DNA of 64,000 nt from Alishewanella tabrizica (GCF_014652375.1 NZ_BMYR01000007.1:186001-250000), one strand, 5' to 3'; numbered from the stretch's first letter, positions 47,696 through 56,341 are shown. Numbers and translations: made by a program. Notes: generated from the letters alone by a model not told the origin.

Positions 47696-48529
47696 TTAAG
47701 TTTTTTTACGGTAAATGATGCCAGGGTTGCAACGCAACATTTCAAAATCTTCATTTAAACTGGATAGGGATTCTGACGCCCCGAGAATTAGATAACCACG
47801 GCTATTTAACGATTGTGCAAACTGACGAATAATCTTCATTTTGACTTCAGGTGAAAAGTAAATCAGCACGTTACGACAGAAAATAATATCAAATTTACCC
47901 AGTAGCGTATAACTGTCGAGCAAATTAAGATGACGGAAGCTCACCTTTTTTCGAACTGCCTCTTTCACTCGCATCATACCTTTGCCACTGTCATCAAAAA
48001 ATCGCGTTCGACGCTCTGGCGATAATCCTCTTGCTAGGGCTAAACCATCATACTCAGCGCGCTGGCAGTGTTCTAACATGGTATTTGAGATATCAGTTCC
48101 AAGAATACTTACGCCCCCCGCAAACGCAGAGGGTCGGCTTTGTTGATATTCGAGTACAGACATCGAGATAGAATAAGGTTCTTGCCCAGACGAGCTAGCG
48201 GCTGACCAAATTTTGACACTGCGGCAAGATTTTTCCAGATCCGGCAATAATTGGTTCTTCAGTAATTCGTATGGATAGGTATCACGAAACCAGAGCGTTT
48301 CGTTCGTGGTCATCGCATCAATAACGGCTGAACGCAATTGCCGCTCAAATGGGCTCATGGTTTTAGCCACTAATTCAGACAACGTAGCAATATTAAAACG
48401 CTGCATCAACGGGCCTAAGCGGCTTTTAACTAAATATTGCTTATTCTCGCCCAACACAATGCCACATTGCAGCTCGAGAAAATCACGGAACTGTTTATAT
48501 TCAGATTCTTGTAATTGCTTATCCTGCAC
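47696..48529 (-). CDS. cheR: Chemotaxis methyltransferase CheR
   Basis: The 277-residue SAM-dependent glutamate methyltransferase modifies chemoreceptors. It has the all-alpha N-terminal domain (~15-75) and a catalytic domain (~80-277) with WSAASSSGQEPYSISMSVLE near 108, ILGTDIS near 146 and FCRNVLIYF near 220. It lies 17 bases after cheV, the usual cheV-cheR pair beside flgB. Confidence 0.95.
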   Translation of the reverse strand: MQDKQLQESEYKQFRDFLELQCGIVLGENKQYLVKSRLGPLMQRFNIATLSELVAKTMSPFERQLRSAVIDAMTTNETLWFRDTYPYELLKNQLLPDLEKSCRSVKIWSAASSSGQEPYSISMSVLEYQQSRPSAFAGGVSILGTDISNTMLEHCQRAEYDGLALARGLSPERRTRFFDDSGKGMMRVKEAVRKKVSFRHLNLLDSYTLLGKFDIIFCRNVLIYFSPEVKMKIIRQFAQSLNSRGYLILGASESLSSLNEDFEMLRCNPGIIYRKKT

Positions 48530-48546
48530 TCACATTTCCTTAGCAA

Positions 48547-49476
48547 TTAGTCTTTGTGTAACCACTTTTGAACGGACTGCGCCAGTTCATCAGGATTAAA
48601 TTTGGCGATAAAATCTTCAGCGCCCACCTTTTGTACCATTTGCTGATTAAATACCCCACTCAATGACGTATGCAGTATGACATGAAGTGGACGTAATTTA
48701 GGATCAGCTTTTACCTCGGCCGTTAAGGTATAACCGTCCATGTCGGGCATTTCAATGTCTGAGATCAGTAAGCCGACCTTTTCAGTTATCGATACTTGGC
48801 ATTCTTTACTTAATTGCTGTAAGTAGTTAAGGGCCTCACGGCCATTATTTACTAAATGCATTTGCACACCCAAAGGATCTAAAGAACGCTTAACCTGATT
48901 ACGCGCTACTGCAGAATCGTCGGCAATTAAAATAATCCTGCCGCCTAAATCTGCCGTGATACTTTTCGTAACGCTTTCATCATGAATCATAGTGGGTGAA
49001 GGCGAAATTTCTTCTAGAATTTTTTCTACATCAAGAATTTCAACCAGCTCTTTATCAATTTCAGTCACTGCGGTTAGATAGCTTTGTTTACCACTAGTGC
49101 CTTTTGGCGGTGGCATAATCGCTTCCCAGTTCATGTTAATTATGCGCTCTACTGAGCTCACTAAGAAACCCTGAACAGAACGATTATATTCAGCAATAAT
49201 AATAAAAGCCGTGTCTAAATCAGCAATGGGCCGGCCGCCAGTGGCCAAACTTAAATCAATGACCGAAATAGTTTGCCCCCGAATATGGGCAATACCCCGT
49301 ACAAACTTATTCCGTTTTGGCATAGCCGTTAAACGAGGACATTGCAGCACTTCGCGAACTTTAAACACGTTTATGCCATAACGTTGCCGGCCTGCTAACT
49401 TAAACAACAGGAGCTCGAGCCTATTTTGCCCGACCAGCTGGGTTCGTTGATTGACAGAATCTAAAATACTGGACAT
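48547..49476 (-). CDS. cheV: Chemotaxis coupling protein CheV
   Basis: The 309-residue protein joins a CheW domain (~20-155) to a C-terminal receiver (~180-300), with phosphoacceptor Asp in LLISDIEMPDMDGY near 236. AAGGAG lies 6 bases before ATG 49476; a TTG two codons earlier is less likely. It shares the intergenic region with divergent flgA. Confidence 0.95.
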   Translation of the reverse strand: MSSILDSVNQRTQLVGQNRLELLLFKLAGRQRYGINVFKVREVLQCPRLTAMPKRNKFVRGIAHIRGQTISVIDLSLATGGRPIADLDTAFIIIAEYNRSVQGFLVSSVERIINMNWEAIMPPPKGTSGKQSYLTAVTEIDKELVEILDVEKILEEISPSPTMIHDESVTKSITADLGGRIILIADDSAVARNQVKRSLDPLGVQMHLVNNGREALNYLQQLSKECQVSITEKVGLLISDIEMPDMDGYTLTAEVKADPKLRPLHVILHTSLSGVFNQQMVQKVGAEDFIAKFNPDELAQSVQKWLHKD

Positions 49477-49500
49477 CGGCAACTCCTTTAATGCACCGCT

Positions 49501-49516
49501 CGGCGTGGTATTTGCA
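49501..49516 (+). promoter_or_regulatory. Sigma-54 promoter of flgA
   Basis: CGGCGTGGTATTTGCA on the plus strand keeps GGC and TTGCA with GG-GC spacing of 12, about 88 bases before flgA. The first base of the consensus T is C. Confidence 0.7.
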
Positions 49517-49603
49517 TACTATCAAGCAAGTGTCAGAAAAACGGCGTTAAACAATCATGCAAGCATGTTATAACCCTTTACCCGTAAAGCATAGCCAAAC
49601 CCT

Positions 49604-50329
49604 ATGAAAAAGTACGAAAATATTATCTTGTTTAGCGGTTTGCTCTTTGCAGCGCTCACGCTCACAGCTGCAAACGCCCATGCCGTTCCCGTTGCAACCT
49701 CATCACAGCTTTATACTGCCGAAGAGCTCACTCACCTGGCAAAAACCTGGTTAGAGATTGAGCTTAATAACTCGGACGATCCGGATACTGAAATACAGAT
49801 CACGCCATTAGATCATCGTATTGGCCAAAAAGAATGCGATACAGCACTCACATTTAGCTTACCCAGTAACAGCAACACCAGACAAACAACGGTGCAAATA
49901 AGTTGTCTCTCCCCCACTAGCTGGCAACTTTTTTTACCTGTGAGAATGACACAATGGTTAGAACTATTGGTGATACAACAAAATATCACGCCAGGAACGG
50001 TGATTACCGCCGATATGCTGTCTACGCAGCGTCGAGAACGTCGTCTGGTTCGCGGCAATTTTGTACAAGATCCAACGACGATTATTGGTAGTAAAAATAA
50101 ACGCAGCTTTAGTGTTGGCCAAATTATAAACTTAAATGATCTTTGTCTTGTATGCCGTGGCGATATTGTTACAATACAAATCAATCATAGTGGTTTATCA
50201 GTCAGTGCCACAGGGATTGCCCAGCAAGATGGTACTTTTGGCGATGTTGTAACCGTGAAAAACCAACAGTCTGGTAGAAATGTTCAAACTGAGGTTGTTG
50301 GTGTAAATCAGGTTAAAGTAAAATTTTAG
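49604..50329 (+). CDS. flgA: P-ring assembly chaperone FlgA
   Basis: The 241-residue periplasmic protein has a signal peptide (~1-27, ending NAHA) and a C-terminal SAF-type domain (~115-235: ITPGTVITADMLSTQRRERR, then VGQIINLNDL). It assists P-ring (FlgI) assembly. The gene leads flgA-flgM-flgN, divergent from cheV. Confidence 0.93.
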   Translation: MKKYENIILFSGLLFAALTLTAANAHAVPVATSSQLYTAEELTHLAKTWLEIELNNSDDPDTEIQITPLDHRIGQKECDTALTFSLPSNSNTRQTTVQISCLSPTSWQLFLPVRMTQWLELLVIQQNITPGTVITADMLSTQRRERRLVRGNFVQDPTTIIGSKNKRSFSVGQIINLNDLCLVCRGDIVTIQINHSGLSVSATGIAQQDGTFGDVVTVKNQQSGRNVQTEVVGVNQVKVKF

Positions 50330-50339
50330 AATTAAATGC

Positions 50340-50366
50340 TAAAGTTTTTTCAGGCGCAGCCGTTAA
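50340..50366 (+). promoter_or_regulatory. Sigma-28 (FliA) promoter of flgM
   Basis: TAAAGTTT, 11 bases and GCCGTTAA match the FliA consensus with one mismatch, 41 bases before flgM. It lets FliA drive its own antagonist, as in other systems. Confidence 0.9.
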
Positions 50367-50407
50367 CTTAAACATAAGGACTAAGGTTTAGGTGATGAGG
50401 TTCTATT

Positions 50408-50731
50408 ATGGCGATTAATATTAATAACTTGCAGAATTCTACGCAGGTAAAAGCAGACCAAAACGCTGGGCAAGTTGTCCAACGTCAACAAGCAACTGTG
50501 CAACAAAGTGCGATGAATCAGGCTGCGCAAAAGCAAGATTCAGTGTCGATCACGCCGCAAGCACAACAATTTTCTAAGCTGCAGGAAAAAGCAACAAACA
50601 GCAGCGGTATTGACCAGGAAAAGGTTGATAAAATTAAGCAAGCCATTGCCGACGGTAAATACAAAATTAACGTTGAAATGCTAGCTAAACGCATTATGCA
50701 ATTTGAAGGCGATTTATTCGAGCGTAAATGA
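50408..50731 (+). CDS. flgM: Anti-sigma-28 factor FlgM
   Basis: The 107-residue protein has an unstructured Gln-rich N-terminus and a C-terminal FliA-binding part (~65-100: VDKIKQAIADGKYKINVEML, then AKRIMQFEGDL). It holds FliA until the hook is finished and is then secreted. It overlaps flgN by 4 bases. Confidence 0.94.
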   Translation: MAININNLQNSTQVKADQNAGQVVQRQQATVQQSAMNQAAQKQDSVSITPQAQQFSKLQEKATNSSGIDQEKVDKIKQAIADGKYKINVEMLAKRIMQFEGDLFERK

Positions 50732-51162
50732 CAACCGCTGAACACCCCCTCCTCACCTTGCTTAACCAACAACAAGCGCAGCTCAATGCGCTTTTGTTGT
50801 TATTACAACAAGAGCTAAACGTGCTTTCGAGCCGAGATATCGATGTATTAGATGAACTCACTCAACAAAAAGCACAATTACTTAGTCAAATCACCGATAT
50901 TGATGTTGCAATTAGTCAGCAACCCGATCTTGAAAACCACGTTAAAATGGATTGGTTTACTAGCCAGGTCATAGCATTAGATTCGTTATTAGATGCCTGC
51001 AAATCCCAAACTCAAGTTAATCAACATGTTCTGGAACATAGCCAACTCACTTTAGATCGTTTAAAGAATGAATTACTGGCGTCTAAAGGAAAGTCAGGAC
51101 TTACCTATACGAATAAAGGTAAGCCTGCTGTTGACAATAAAGGCAGCGGTGTAAAAGCCTAA
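50728..51162 (+). CDS. flgN: FlgK/FlgL export chaperone FlgN
   Basis: The 144-residue helical protein has leucine-rich helices (LLNQQQAQLNALLLLLQQEL near 8; DELTQQKAQLLSQI near 40) of the FlgN family. It starts inside the flgM stop (ATGA). It converges with flgP across 25 bases. Confidence 0.88.
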   Translation: MTTAEHPLLTLLNQQQAQLNALLLLLQQELNVLSSRDIDVLDELTQQKAQLLSQITDIDVAISQQPDLENHVKMDWFTSQVIALDSLLDACKSQTQVNQHVLEHSQLTLDRLKNELLASKGKSGLTYTNKGKPAVDNKGSGVKA

Positions 51163-51187
51163 ATTTCGTTGTAATGTGAGTCGGTGT

Positions 51188-51646
51188 TTATAAGAGATAA
51201 CGCACACTACGAATACTCTGTTTTGGCTGGATGTTCTTCAAGGTAGCATATACTTCAGCAAAATCTAGCTCTAACTCGGTAACATAAGTATCTTCCACTG
51301 CATAACTTTTCACCACTCTTGCACCTCGAATAACGCCTTGTACCGATGCTTCCAGCACATCATTTTGTGCCACCATCGCATGCAGGGTATTCTGGCTGTC
51401 AATTCTTTGACCATACACCCGTTCGGCCAATTCACGATACGCTTCAAGCTTTGAGGCACGCATCGCTAATAACATGCGTTGGGTATCATTATTGCCTTGC
51501 TGCGCCGAGATAGGCGCAACACCTAGCGCCGTGATTACCGGAAAACTAACGGGCGTTTCTTGCTGATATTCAATGTGCCGTTCTGTAAATTGGCTACAGC
51601 TGGCTAAAAAACCACTGAGTAACATGGCAATACCAAGATTTTTCAT
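51188..51646 (-). CDS. flgP: Outer-membrane lipoprotein FlgP
   Basis: The lipoprotein (152 residues from ATG 51646) has lipobox LASC with Cys17, then an LPP20-type domain (RMLLAMRASKLEAYRELAER near 60; TELELDFAEVYATL near 130). FlgP forms an outer-membrane-associated disk that supports the polar flagellum in Vibrio/Campylobacter. ATG 51652 is also possible; AGG spacing favours the second Met. Confidence 0.87.
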   Translation of the reverse strand: MKNLGIAMLLSGFLASCSQFTERHIEYQQETPVSFPVITALGVAPISAQQGNNDTQRMLLAMRASKLEAYRELAERVYGQRIDSQNTLHAMVAQNDVLEASVQGVIRGARVVKSYAVEDTYVTELELDFAEVYATLKNIQPKQSIRSVRYLL

Positions 51647-51652
51647 AAACAT

Positions 51653-52080
51653 TACCTACATTCCTAGCCTAGCGTGAAATAACAGGATAAACCAATCCGA
51701 TCGCGATACGTTCCGCGCTGAAGAGAACACACTATACATAACGTGCCCAAACGCGGGTGATAACGCTTCGTCAATGACAAGTAGTTACAAGCAAAAACCA
51801 CGCCAGCAAGCAACACCAGCGTAGACACCTTGCTTAACGTTGGCCTATTTTTGCCCAGCAGCAAAAACACCATATATATTATTTTTCGGCACACTACTTG
51901 CTTCGTTAACAGTGATTGTCTTAAAGCAGATTCGACAGCTCCTCTATACACAGCGTCTATATACAGTTTGGTCGCATTAACGCAACAAGACTGCCTTGCG
52001 TACTAACGTAAACACCTTGTTTACCGTGGCGCAAGACCGTAGCGCAAAGTTGGATAACTAACTTAATAAATTGGCATCGT
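51653..52080. other. 428-base intergenic region between flgP and flgT
   Basis: It contains no ORF I accept. A 24-base segment at 51821-51844 (GTAGACACCTTGCTTAACG...) recurs with about 20 of 24 matches at 52008-52030 (GTAAACACCTTGTTTACCG...), 187 bases later, as a direct repeat. It must hold the divergent promoters of flgP and flgT; no clear sigma-28 or sigma-54 box was found. Confidence 0.5.
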
Positions 52081-53214
52081 ATGAAAAAAATTGTGTGCAC
52101 GTGGTTATTGATTAGCATTGTCAGTGTGCTGCATTCTGGTATGGCATCTGCGAACTGGTATGAAGCGACAGGTCAGGCAACTATTGAGCGAGGTGATATC
52201 AATAGCGCGCGCCAAGCCGCTATTGAAGATGCTTTACAACGCGCCACATTATTCGCAGGCGCTCGGTTAGAGAGCCAACAGCAGGTGATCCAAGGTATCT
52301 TGCAACATCATCAAGTTACCTTAAGCAGCTCAGGAGAATTAAAACAAGTACAACTTTTATCTGAGACGCACAGCAACCAACAAGTGTTTATTACCTTAAA
52401 AGCCCATATTTTGCCAACCGCTAGTAGCTGCCAACAGCAGGTTCGTAATTCACTCTTGGTAAGTCCTATCTACCTGCATGCCAGACAAGACGCCATTTAT
52501 GGTCAGCTTTTTCAGTTAGGTGAACACAGTAGCCGTCAATTATTAAGTCATTTGAAAGATTTTAGCCCTAACCTCTTAATACAAAACCTACCCGAAACCC
52601 TGCATCCTGAACACTTAACTGCAGCAGCTGCAGAACAGTTTTTTGGCCAAGGTCAGCAGTTTATTTTGCTCGCCACCATTAACGATTTATCGTTAGGTGA
52701 AAAAACCAGTAAATTTTGGCAAAATCGTGTTCGCGAGCGTTTTTTCTCCATCGATGTTCAACTGTATGATACCTATGAAAGACGCGTACGTTTTCAACAA
52801 GAATATCGTACCAGTAGTCAATGGCCGGATGAAAATAGCACGCCTTCAAGCCATAGCATGGCATTTTGGCGCATGCCTTATGGACAAAAAATTGATCAAC
52901 TGCTTCGTACCGTTGCCCTAGATATAGAGCAACAAACTGCATGTCAGCCGCTATTGGGTCAAATTCGCCAAGTCAAGCAGCAACAAATCCAATTTAACCT
53001 TGGCGCGGTGCATGGCTTAAAAGTAGGCGATCAAATCCGGCTTATTCAAATACAACGTGATCCCCAGCATCCTGAGATCCGTCGTTTACTTGATAGCCCA
53101 CTACAACTTACCATCACCGATCTGACCCCCGAAGGCGCTTGGGCAGCGTCACCTTCGTTGCAGCTGTTAAATCATATACAACCAGGGGACATCGTGACCT
53201 TACTAGGTCGATAA
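52081..53214 (+). CDS. flgT: Flagellar H-ring component FlgT
   Basis: The 377-residue periplasmic protein has a signal peptide (~1-24, ending MASA), an N-terminal FlgT domain (ARQAAIEDALQRATLFAGAR near 43), a middle domain and a C-terminal domain (QIQFNLGAVHGLKVGDQIRL near 301). FlgT builds the H ring around polar, sodium-driven type motors. Confidence 0.9.
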   Translation: MKKIVCTWLLISIVSVLHSGMASANWYEATGQATIERGDINSARQAAIEDALQRATLFAGARLESQQQVIQGILQHHQVTLSSSGELKQVQLLSETHSNQQVFITLKAHILPTASSCQQQVRNSLLVSPIYLHARQDAIYGQLFQLGEHSSRQLLSHLKDFSPNLLIQNLPETLHPEHLTAAAAEQFFGQGQQFILLATINDLSLGEKTSKFWQNRVRERFFSIDVQLYDTYERRVRFQQEYRTSSQWPDENSTPSSHSMAFWRMPYGQKIDQLLRTVALDIEQQTACQPLLGQIRQVKQQQIQFNLGAVHGLKVGDQIRLIQIQRDPQHPEIRRLLDSPLQLTITDLTPEGAWAASPSLQLLNHIQPGDIVTLLGR

Positions 53215-53253
53215 CGGGATACATAAACGCGTTACCCCTGAGAGCGACAGCTT

Positions 53254-53271
53254 GCCGACGATAACGTCGGC
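53254..53271 (+). terminator. Hairpin after flgT
   Basis: GCCGACG, ATAA and CGTCGGC form a perfect 7-bp GC-rich stem 40 bases beyond the flgT stop. There is no T-tract. It may terminate flgT transcription ahead of the tRNA gene. Confidence 0.5.
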
Positions 53272-53361
53272 ACAGAGTTCACATAGCCCACTGACTCTGA
53301 TAGACTTTAGCTGTTCGCGTTTAACATCAGTAATACGCCGATTGTTATCAGTGTAAACCAT

Positions 53362-53436
53362 TGCCCTATAGTTAAATGGATATAACGGCCCCCTCCTAAG
53401 GGGCAATTACAGGTTCGATTCCTGTTGGGGCAGCCA
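53362..53436 (+). tRNA. tRNA-Arg, anticodon CCU
   Basis: The cloverleaf can be folded by eye: acceptor TGCCCTA (53362-53368) with TGGGGCA (53426-53432), a D arm starting GTTAAATGGATATAAC, anticodon stem GCCCC/GGGGC with loop CTCCTAA (CCT at 53395-53397), T arm CAGGTTCGATTCCTG, discriminator G and encoded CCA. It closely resembles the E. coli AGG-reading tRNA. Confidence 0.95.
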
Positions 53437-53861
53437 TAAGACAGTACATCTCGGTCTTAAATGGTCTGAACTTCCTAGAAAAACCGTTTAATATCAAGCT
53501 TTAGCCTTAGTTTGAGTCTACATTTATCTGATCCGGCCTAAAGAGAATTTCTCTTTTTGATACCACAAATGACACTACAGAACTATACCTACATAAGTTG
53601 TGGAGTGTATGCTGCCCTAAAATTGGTGTAGCTAAATATCGGAAGCTTTTAGCAGAGCATATTAGCCAGCCCAGCCAAAAGCAGGATGCGGATGCGGATG
53701 CGAGTTTAAGCTTACAAAAATCGCAGGAATAACAATGCGCTTGCACAGAATTCACCGAGTTAGCCAATGGGCAAAATCGGTGAATTATTTGTCTTTTGAC
53801 GTGGTAATGTCTGCGTAAGTGCTATCTTCGTTGGTACTGTGGTGTACGTAAACCGTAAACC
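53437..53861. other. 425-base region between tRNA-Arg and flgO-like gene
   Basis: No ordinary gene. It holds an ATG-less open frame (53532-53732) and an inverted repeat AATTCACCGA (53749-53758) / TCGGTGAATT (53777-53786). No copy of the tRNA 3' end was seen downstream, so no attachment site can be claimed. Confidence 0.5.
53532..53732 (+). pseudogene. ATG-less open frame, possible gene remnant
   Basis: Sixty-six codons between stops read like protein (LYLHKLWSVCCPKIGVAKYR, then KLLAEHISQPSQKQ) and end in an Asp-Ala repeat from three GATGCG units. There is no ATG; only TTG 53598 could serve, and no ribosome site is obvious. It could be a decayed 3' end of a gene beside the tRNA, or chance. 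I do not recognise it. Confidence 0.2.
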
Positions 53862-54557
53862 TTAACGAACGATCCCTGGGTAGATAGAACTTATCACAAA
53901 GTGAGGAATAAGCTGCTGTGAGCTGGCAGCAACCACTTTGGTATGGAAATTAATCACTCGTGCGTTAATCATAATACCTCTTGGTACAAATACCATCGTA
54001 CCCGATAACACATAATCAATTTGTTGCATCGCATCTAATTGCATATGATTTCGGGTGAACACAAAGTCACCATTGGCAGTCACCTGAATATCGCGGGTTG
54101 TTTTAAAATCAACAACATTGATCCCAAATTGCTGGAACTGATGAATAAAGGCTTCTGCTAACTGATTACCAATGATGTTTGTGGTATTAAGCTCGCTGTC
54201 TAAATTGACAAAAGAGGCTACCGCAACACGTGAGCTTGATGGAAAATAATGAAAGGTTTCTACCAATTGCATGGCCATTTGCGCCACGTAATCGTTTAGT
54301 TGTTTATTCGATTGCAAGCTCGTAACGTACTGATGAGGCACTTCCCAGCCTGTCATTCTGCCAGCAGGAATAGCTTGTTGTGTTGGTAGGGGTGTCACGG
54401 TGTCTTGACGAACAATATCATGAGTATGACGACGCACTTCACTGCTACAGCGCCCTTGGCTATCACAACGACTTACGCCTTCTTCTACCCTGTGATAGCT
54501 ATAACATCCAGCCAACAGCCCTGCTAACCCCAGCAGAACTAAGTGTTTTCTTATCAT
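53862..54557 (-). CDS. flgO: FlgO-family outer-membrane lipoprotein (copy 1)
   Basis: The 231-residue lipoprotein has lipobox LAGC at Cys18 and a FlgO domain in the C-terminal two thirds: RVAVASFVNLDSELNTTNII near 106, GDFVFTRNHMQLDAMQQIDY near 160, MINARVINFHTKVV near 192. AAGGAGA lies 5 bases before ATG 54557; the longer frame to 54593 is not used. Of the three copies this one reads most like Vibrio FlgO. Confidence 0.85.
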   Translation of the reverse strand: MIRKHLVLLGLAGLLAGCYSYHRVEEGVSRCDSQGRCSSEVRRHTHDIVRQDTVTPLPTQQAIPAGRMTGWEVPHQYVTSLQSNKQLNDYVAQMAMQLVETFHYFPSSSRVAVASFVNLDSELNTTNIIGNQLAEAFIHQFQQFGINVVDFKTTRDIQVTANGDFVFTRNHMQLDAMQQIDYVLSGTMVFVPRGIMINARVINFHTKVVAASSQQLIPHFVISSIYPGIVR

Positions 54558-54653
54558 GGCGGTCTCCTTAAAACGATTATAGCCATAGGGCATGCCCTAG
54601 TTATCATAGCTCTATTTCGACCGCGATGAGATTTTCTTTAATATTCTTTTGTC

Positions 54654-55316
54654 TTAGCCCTGCTTTAGTTTCAGGCTTGCATCACTGTGTTGTTGTAAAA
54701 TGGCCTTGTACACTGCAGTTGGGACAAACGTTCTGGCTGCTGAGATCACCCGCTTGGTATCAATTTGAATCAGGCGGGCATTCACCATAACCCCTGATTG
54801 ATGCGCCGTCGCCGTGCCCGTAACAACATACTTTATCGGTAACTCTGCCGAAAGCTCACTAAAATCACGGCTTAATACAAAATCGCCTTTCTCTGTTACA
54901 CGAATATAATCAGTGACTTTATAATCGAGTACGGGTACGCCAAACAAATGTAAATCATAAATTATGGCTTCACTTAAGTGGTTACTGAATACCGTACCCT
55001 GTTGTAAATCGGTATCAATAAAGGCGATATCTGTAACAGCAACCATAGCCTGCTCTTCTACTCGATGATGGTTAACCATTAACTCATGCACAAGGTTACG
55101 TGCATAGTGATCCAAAGTAACCAACGGTGTCTGTCGATACTGCTGCGGAAGGGAAGCGGGTAAAAACGCCTGTTGCTCGTTAATACGCTGTTCGCGGGCT
55201 AATTCACCGCGCATAGTCACCGTATTCTCTGGCACCACTCTAGGTGCTTGAGCGATCGGCTGCACACAAGCGGTTAAACCCAATAACATGACTGAACTAT
55301 ATAACACTACTTTCAT
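54654..55316 (-). CDS. FlgO-family outer-membrane lipoprotein (copy 2)
   Basis: The 220-residue lipoprotein has LTAC at Cys17 and a FlgO domain: AVTDIAFIDTDLQQGTVFSN near 91, GDFVLSRDFSELSAELPIKY near 143, VMVNARLIQIDTKRVISA near 176. It overlaps copy 3 by 4 bases and copy 1 follows after about 100 bases that hold palindrome GGGCATGCCC. It is clearly paralogous to copy 1 across the whole domain. Confidence 0.8.
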   Translation of the reverse strand: MKVVLYSSVMLLGLTACVQPIAQAPRVVPENTVTMRGELAREQRINEQQAFLPASLPQQYRQTPLVTLDHYARNLVHELMVNHHRVEEQAMVAVTDIAFIDTDLQQGTVFSNHLSEAIIYDLHLFGVPVLDYKVTDYIRVTEKGDFVLSRDFSELSAELPIKYVVTGTATAHQSGVMVNARLIQIDTKRVISAARTFVPTAVYKAILQQHSDASLKLKQG

Positions 55317-55951
55317 GGCCGCTCTCCAATTCGATCGCTGCGATATAAATACTTTCCGCGTTTGCGCATTTTTTCAGCCCCCCACATCACATTATCAGGG
55401 ATGTAATCCGTTGCCGCGGCAAGAACTTGTTGGCTATCAATATCAATTAGCCGCACATTCACAACGTAGCCGTCTTCTTGCACGCTGTAAGTACCACTTA
55501 ACAAAGCACTTGCTCGATGGTTTTGCCTTATATCTGCAAGCTGCCGGCTAAATCCTTGCTCGTGATCAGCATATAACACAACCTCTTGCCGTAACCGAAT
55601 ATCTACTGCAGAAAAACCACGCTGCACGGCTTCAGTCAACATACTGTCGGCTAATTGGTTAGCCAATTCAACTTCTTGTTCACTACGCTGCTGCAGTGTT
55701 AAGGCGCCAATTGGCAGAAAACTGCTGACGGCAAGCTGACGTTGTTGTAATTGCTGATCTTTCACGGCGTCGATAAAAAGCTGCTGTGCTAAGCGCTGAG
55801 TATAAAAGCCCAAAGGCTGCGGGCTTAACCCTACGGCAGAAACTTGCCGAACGGGTAACGACACCGTAGGCTCGGGTGAGTTTTTTTGAGCACAACTGCC
55901 AAGCAATGTGATCATCAGCGCCGCTAACCCAAACGGCATTACCTCTTTCAT
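55313..55951 (-). CDS. FlgO-family outer-membrane lipoprotein (copy 3)
   Basis: The 212-residue lipoprotein has LGSC at Cys20. It is the most divergent of the three copies but keeps the FlgO pattern: LAVSSFLPIGALTLQQRSEQ near 80, LANQLADSMLTEA near 101, and YVVNVRLIDIDSQQVLAAAT near 170. GAGGTGG precedes ATG 55951; GTG 55957 is less likely. It is the first gene of this three-gene row. Confidence 0.75.
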   Translation of the reverse strand: MKEVMPFGLAALMITLLGSCAQKNSPEPTVSLPVRQVSAVGLSPQPLGFYTQRLAQQLFIDAVKDQQLQQRQLAVSSFLPIGALTLQQRSEQEVELANQLADSMLTEAVQRGFSAVDIRLRQEVVLYADHEQGFSRQLADIRQNHRASALLSGTYSVQEDGYVVNVRLIDIDSQQVLAAATDYIPDNVMWGAEKMRKRGKYLYRSDRIGERP

Positions 55952-56341
55952 AACCACCTCATTTTGGTTGTTAGCGCCCCCTTGAGTTTAACTATGCCGT
56001 GAAACCAGCACATTTTTTTTGGCGAATACCGGGGCTATCTATCCACGAAGCAAAAAGCACGCCAAAAATAAAAAATGGCGTGTATCTTATATAAAAGGGA
56101 GAGGTAAGCTGTGGTTTAGAAGAACTCGACGTGTTTTACAAACCCGCTTCGTTTTAGCACAAGGCGCTAAGGGCTCAGTACTAGGAACGAAGTCCTTAGC
56201 ACAAAGCACTAAAGTCAAAGTACTGAACCCGAAGCACAAAACTTAAAGCACTGAACTCAGAGCACTGAACACTGAGCACTGAAAACTGAAAACTGAAAAC
56301 TGAGCACTTTACACAAAGTACTCATCGTATCGAACTGAATA
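55952..56341. repeat. 390-base region with degenerate 7/14-base tandem repeats
   Basis: Between flgO copy 3 and thyA, 56156-56310 is built of degenerate units. AGCACTGAACTCAGAGC, GAACACTGAGCACTGA and then AAACTGA repeated three times (56282-56302) give 7- and 14-base periods; older GCACAAGGCGCTAAG-like copies lie before. An open frame at 56019-56246 crosses it but its predicted product is Lys/Arg rich and unlike any family I know, so I do not call it a gene. Confidence 0.65.

Noticed and set aside
51664-51951. 95-codon minus-strand frame between flgP and flgT
   Set aside because: No ribosome site, odd composition and no family resemblance; it covers the flgP upstream region.
53362-53436. tRNA-Arg as an att site for an integrated element
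   Set aside because: No integrase gene and no repeat of the tRNA 3' end was found in the window.
53507-53767. 86-codon minus-strand frame downstream of the tRNA
   Set aside because: It is antisense to the more protein-like plus-strand frame and has no start signal.
56019-56246. 75-codon plus-strand frame before thyA
   Set aside because: It runs into the degenerate repeats, its product is Lys/Arg rich and no ribosome site is seen.
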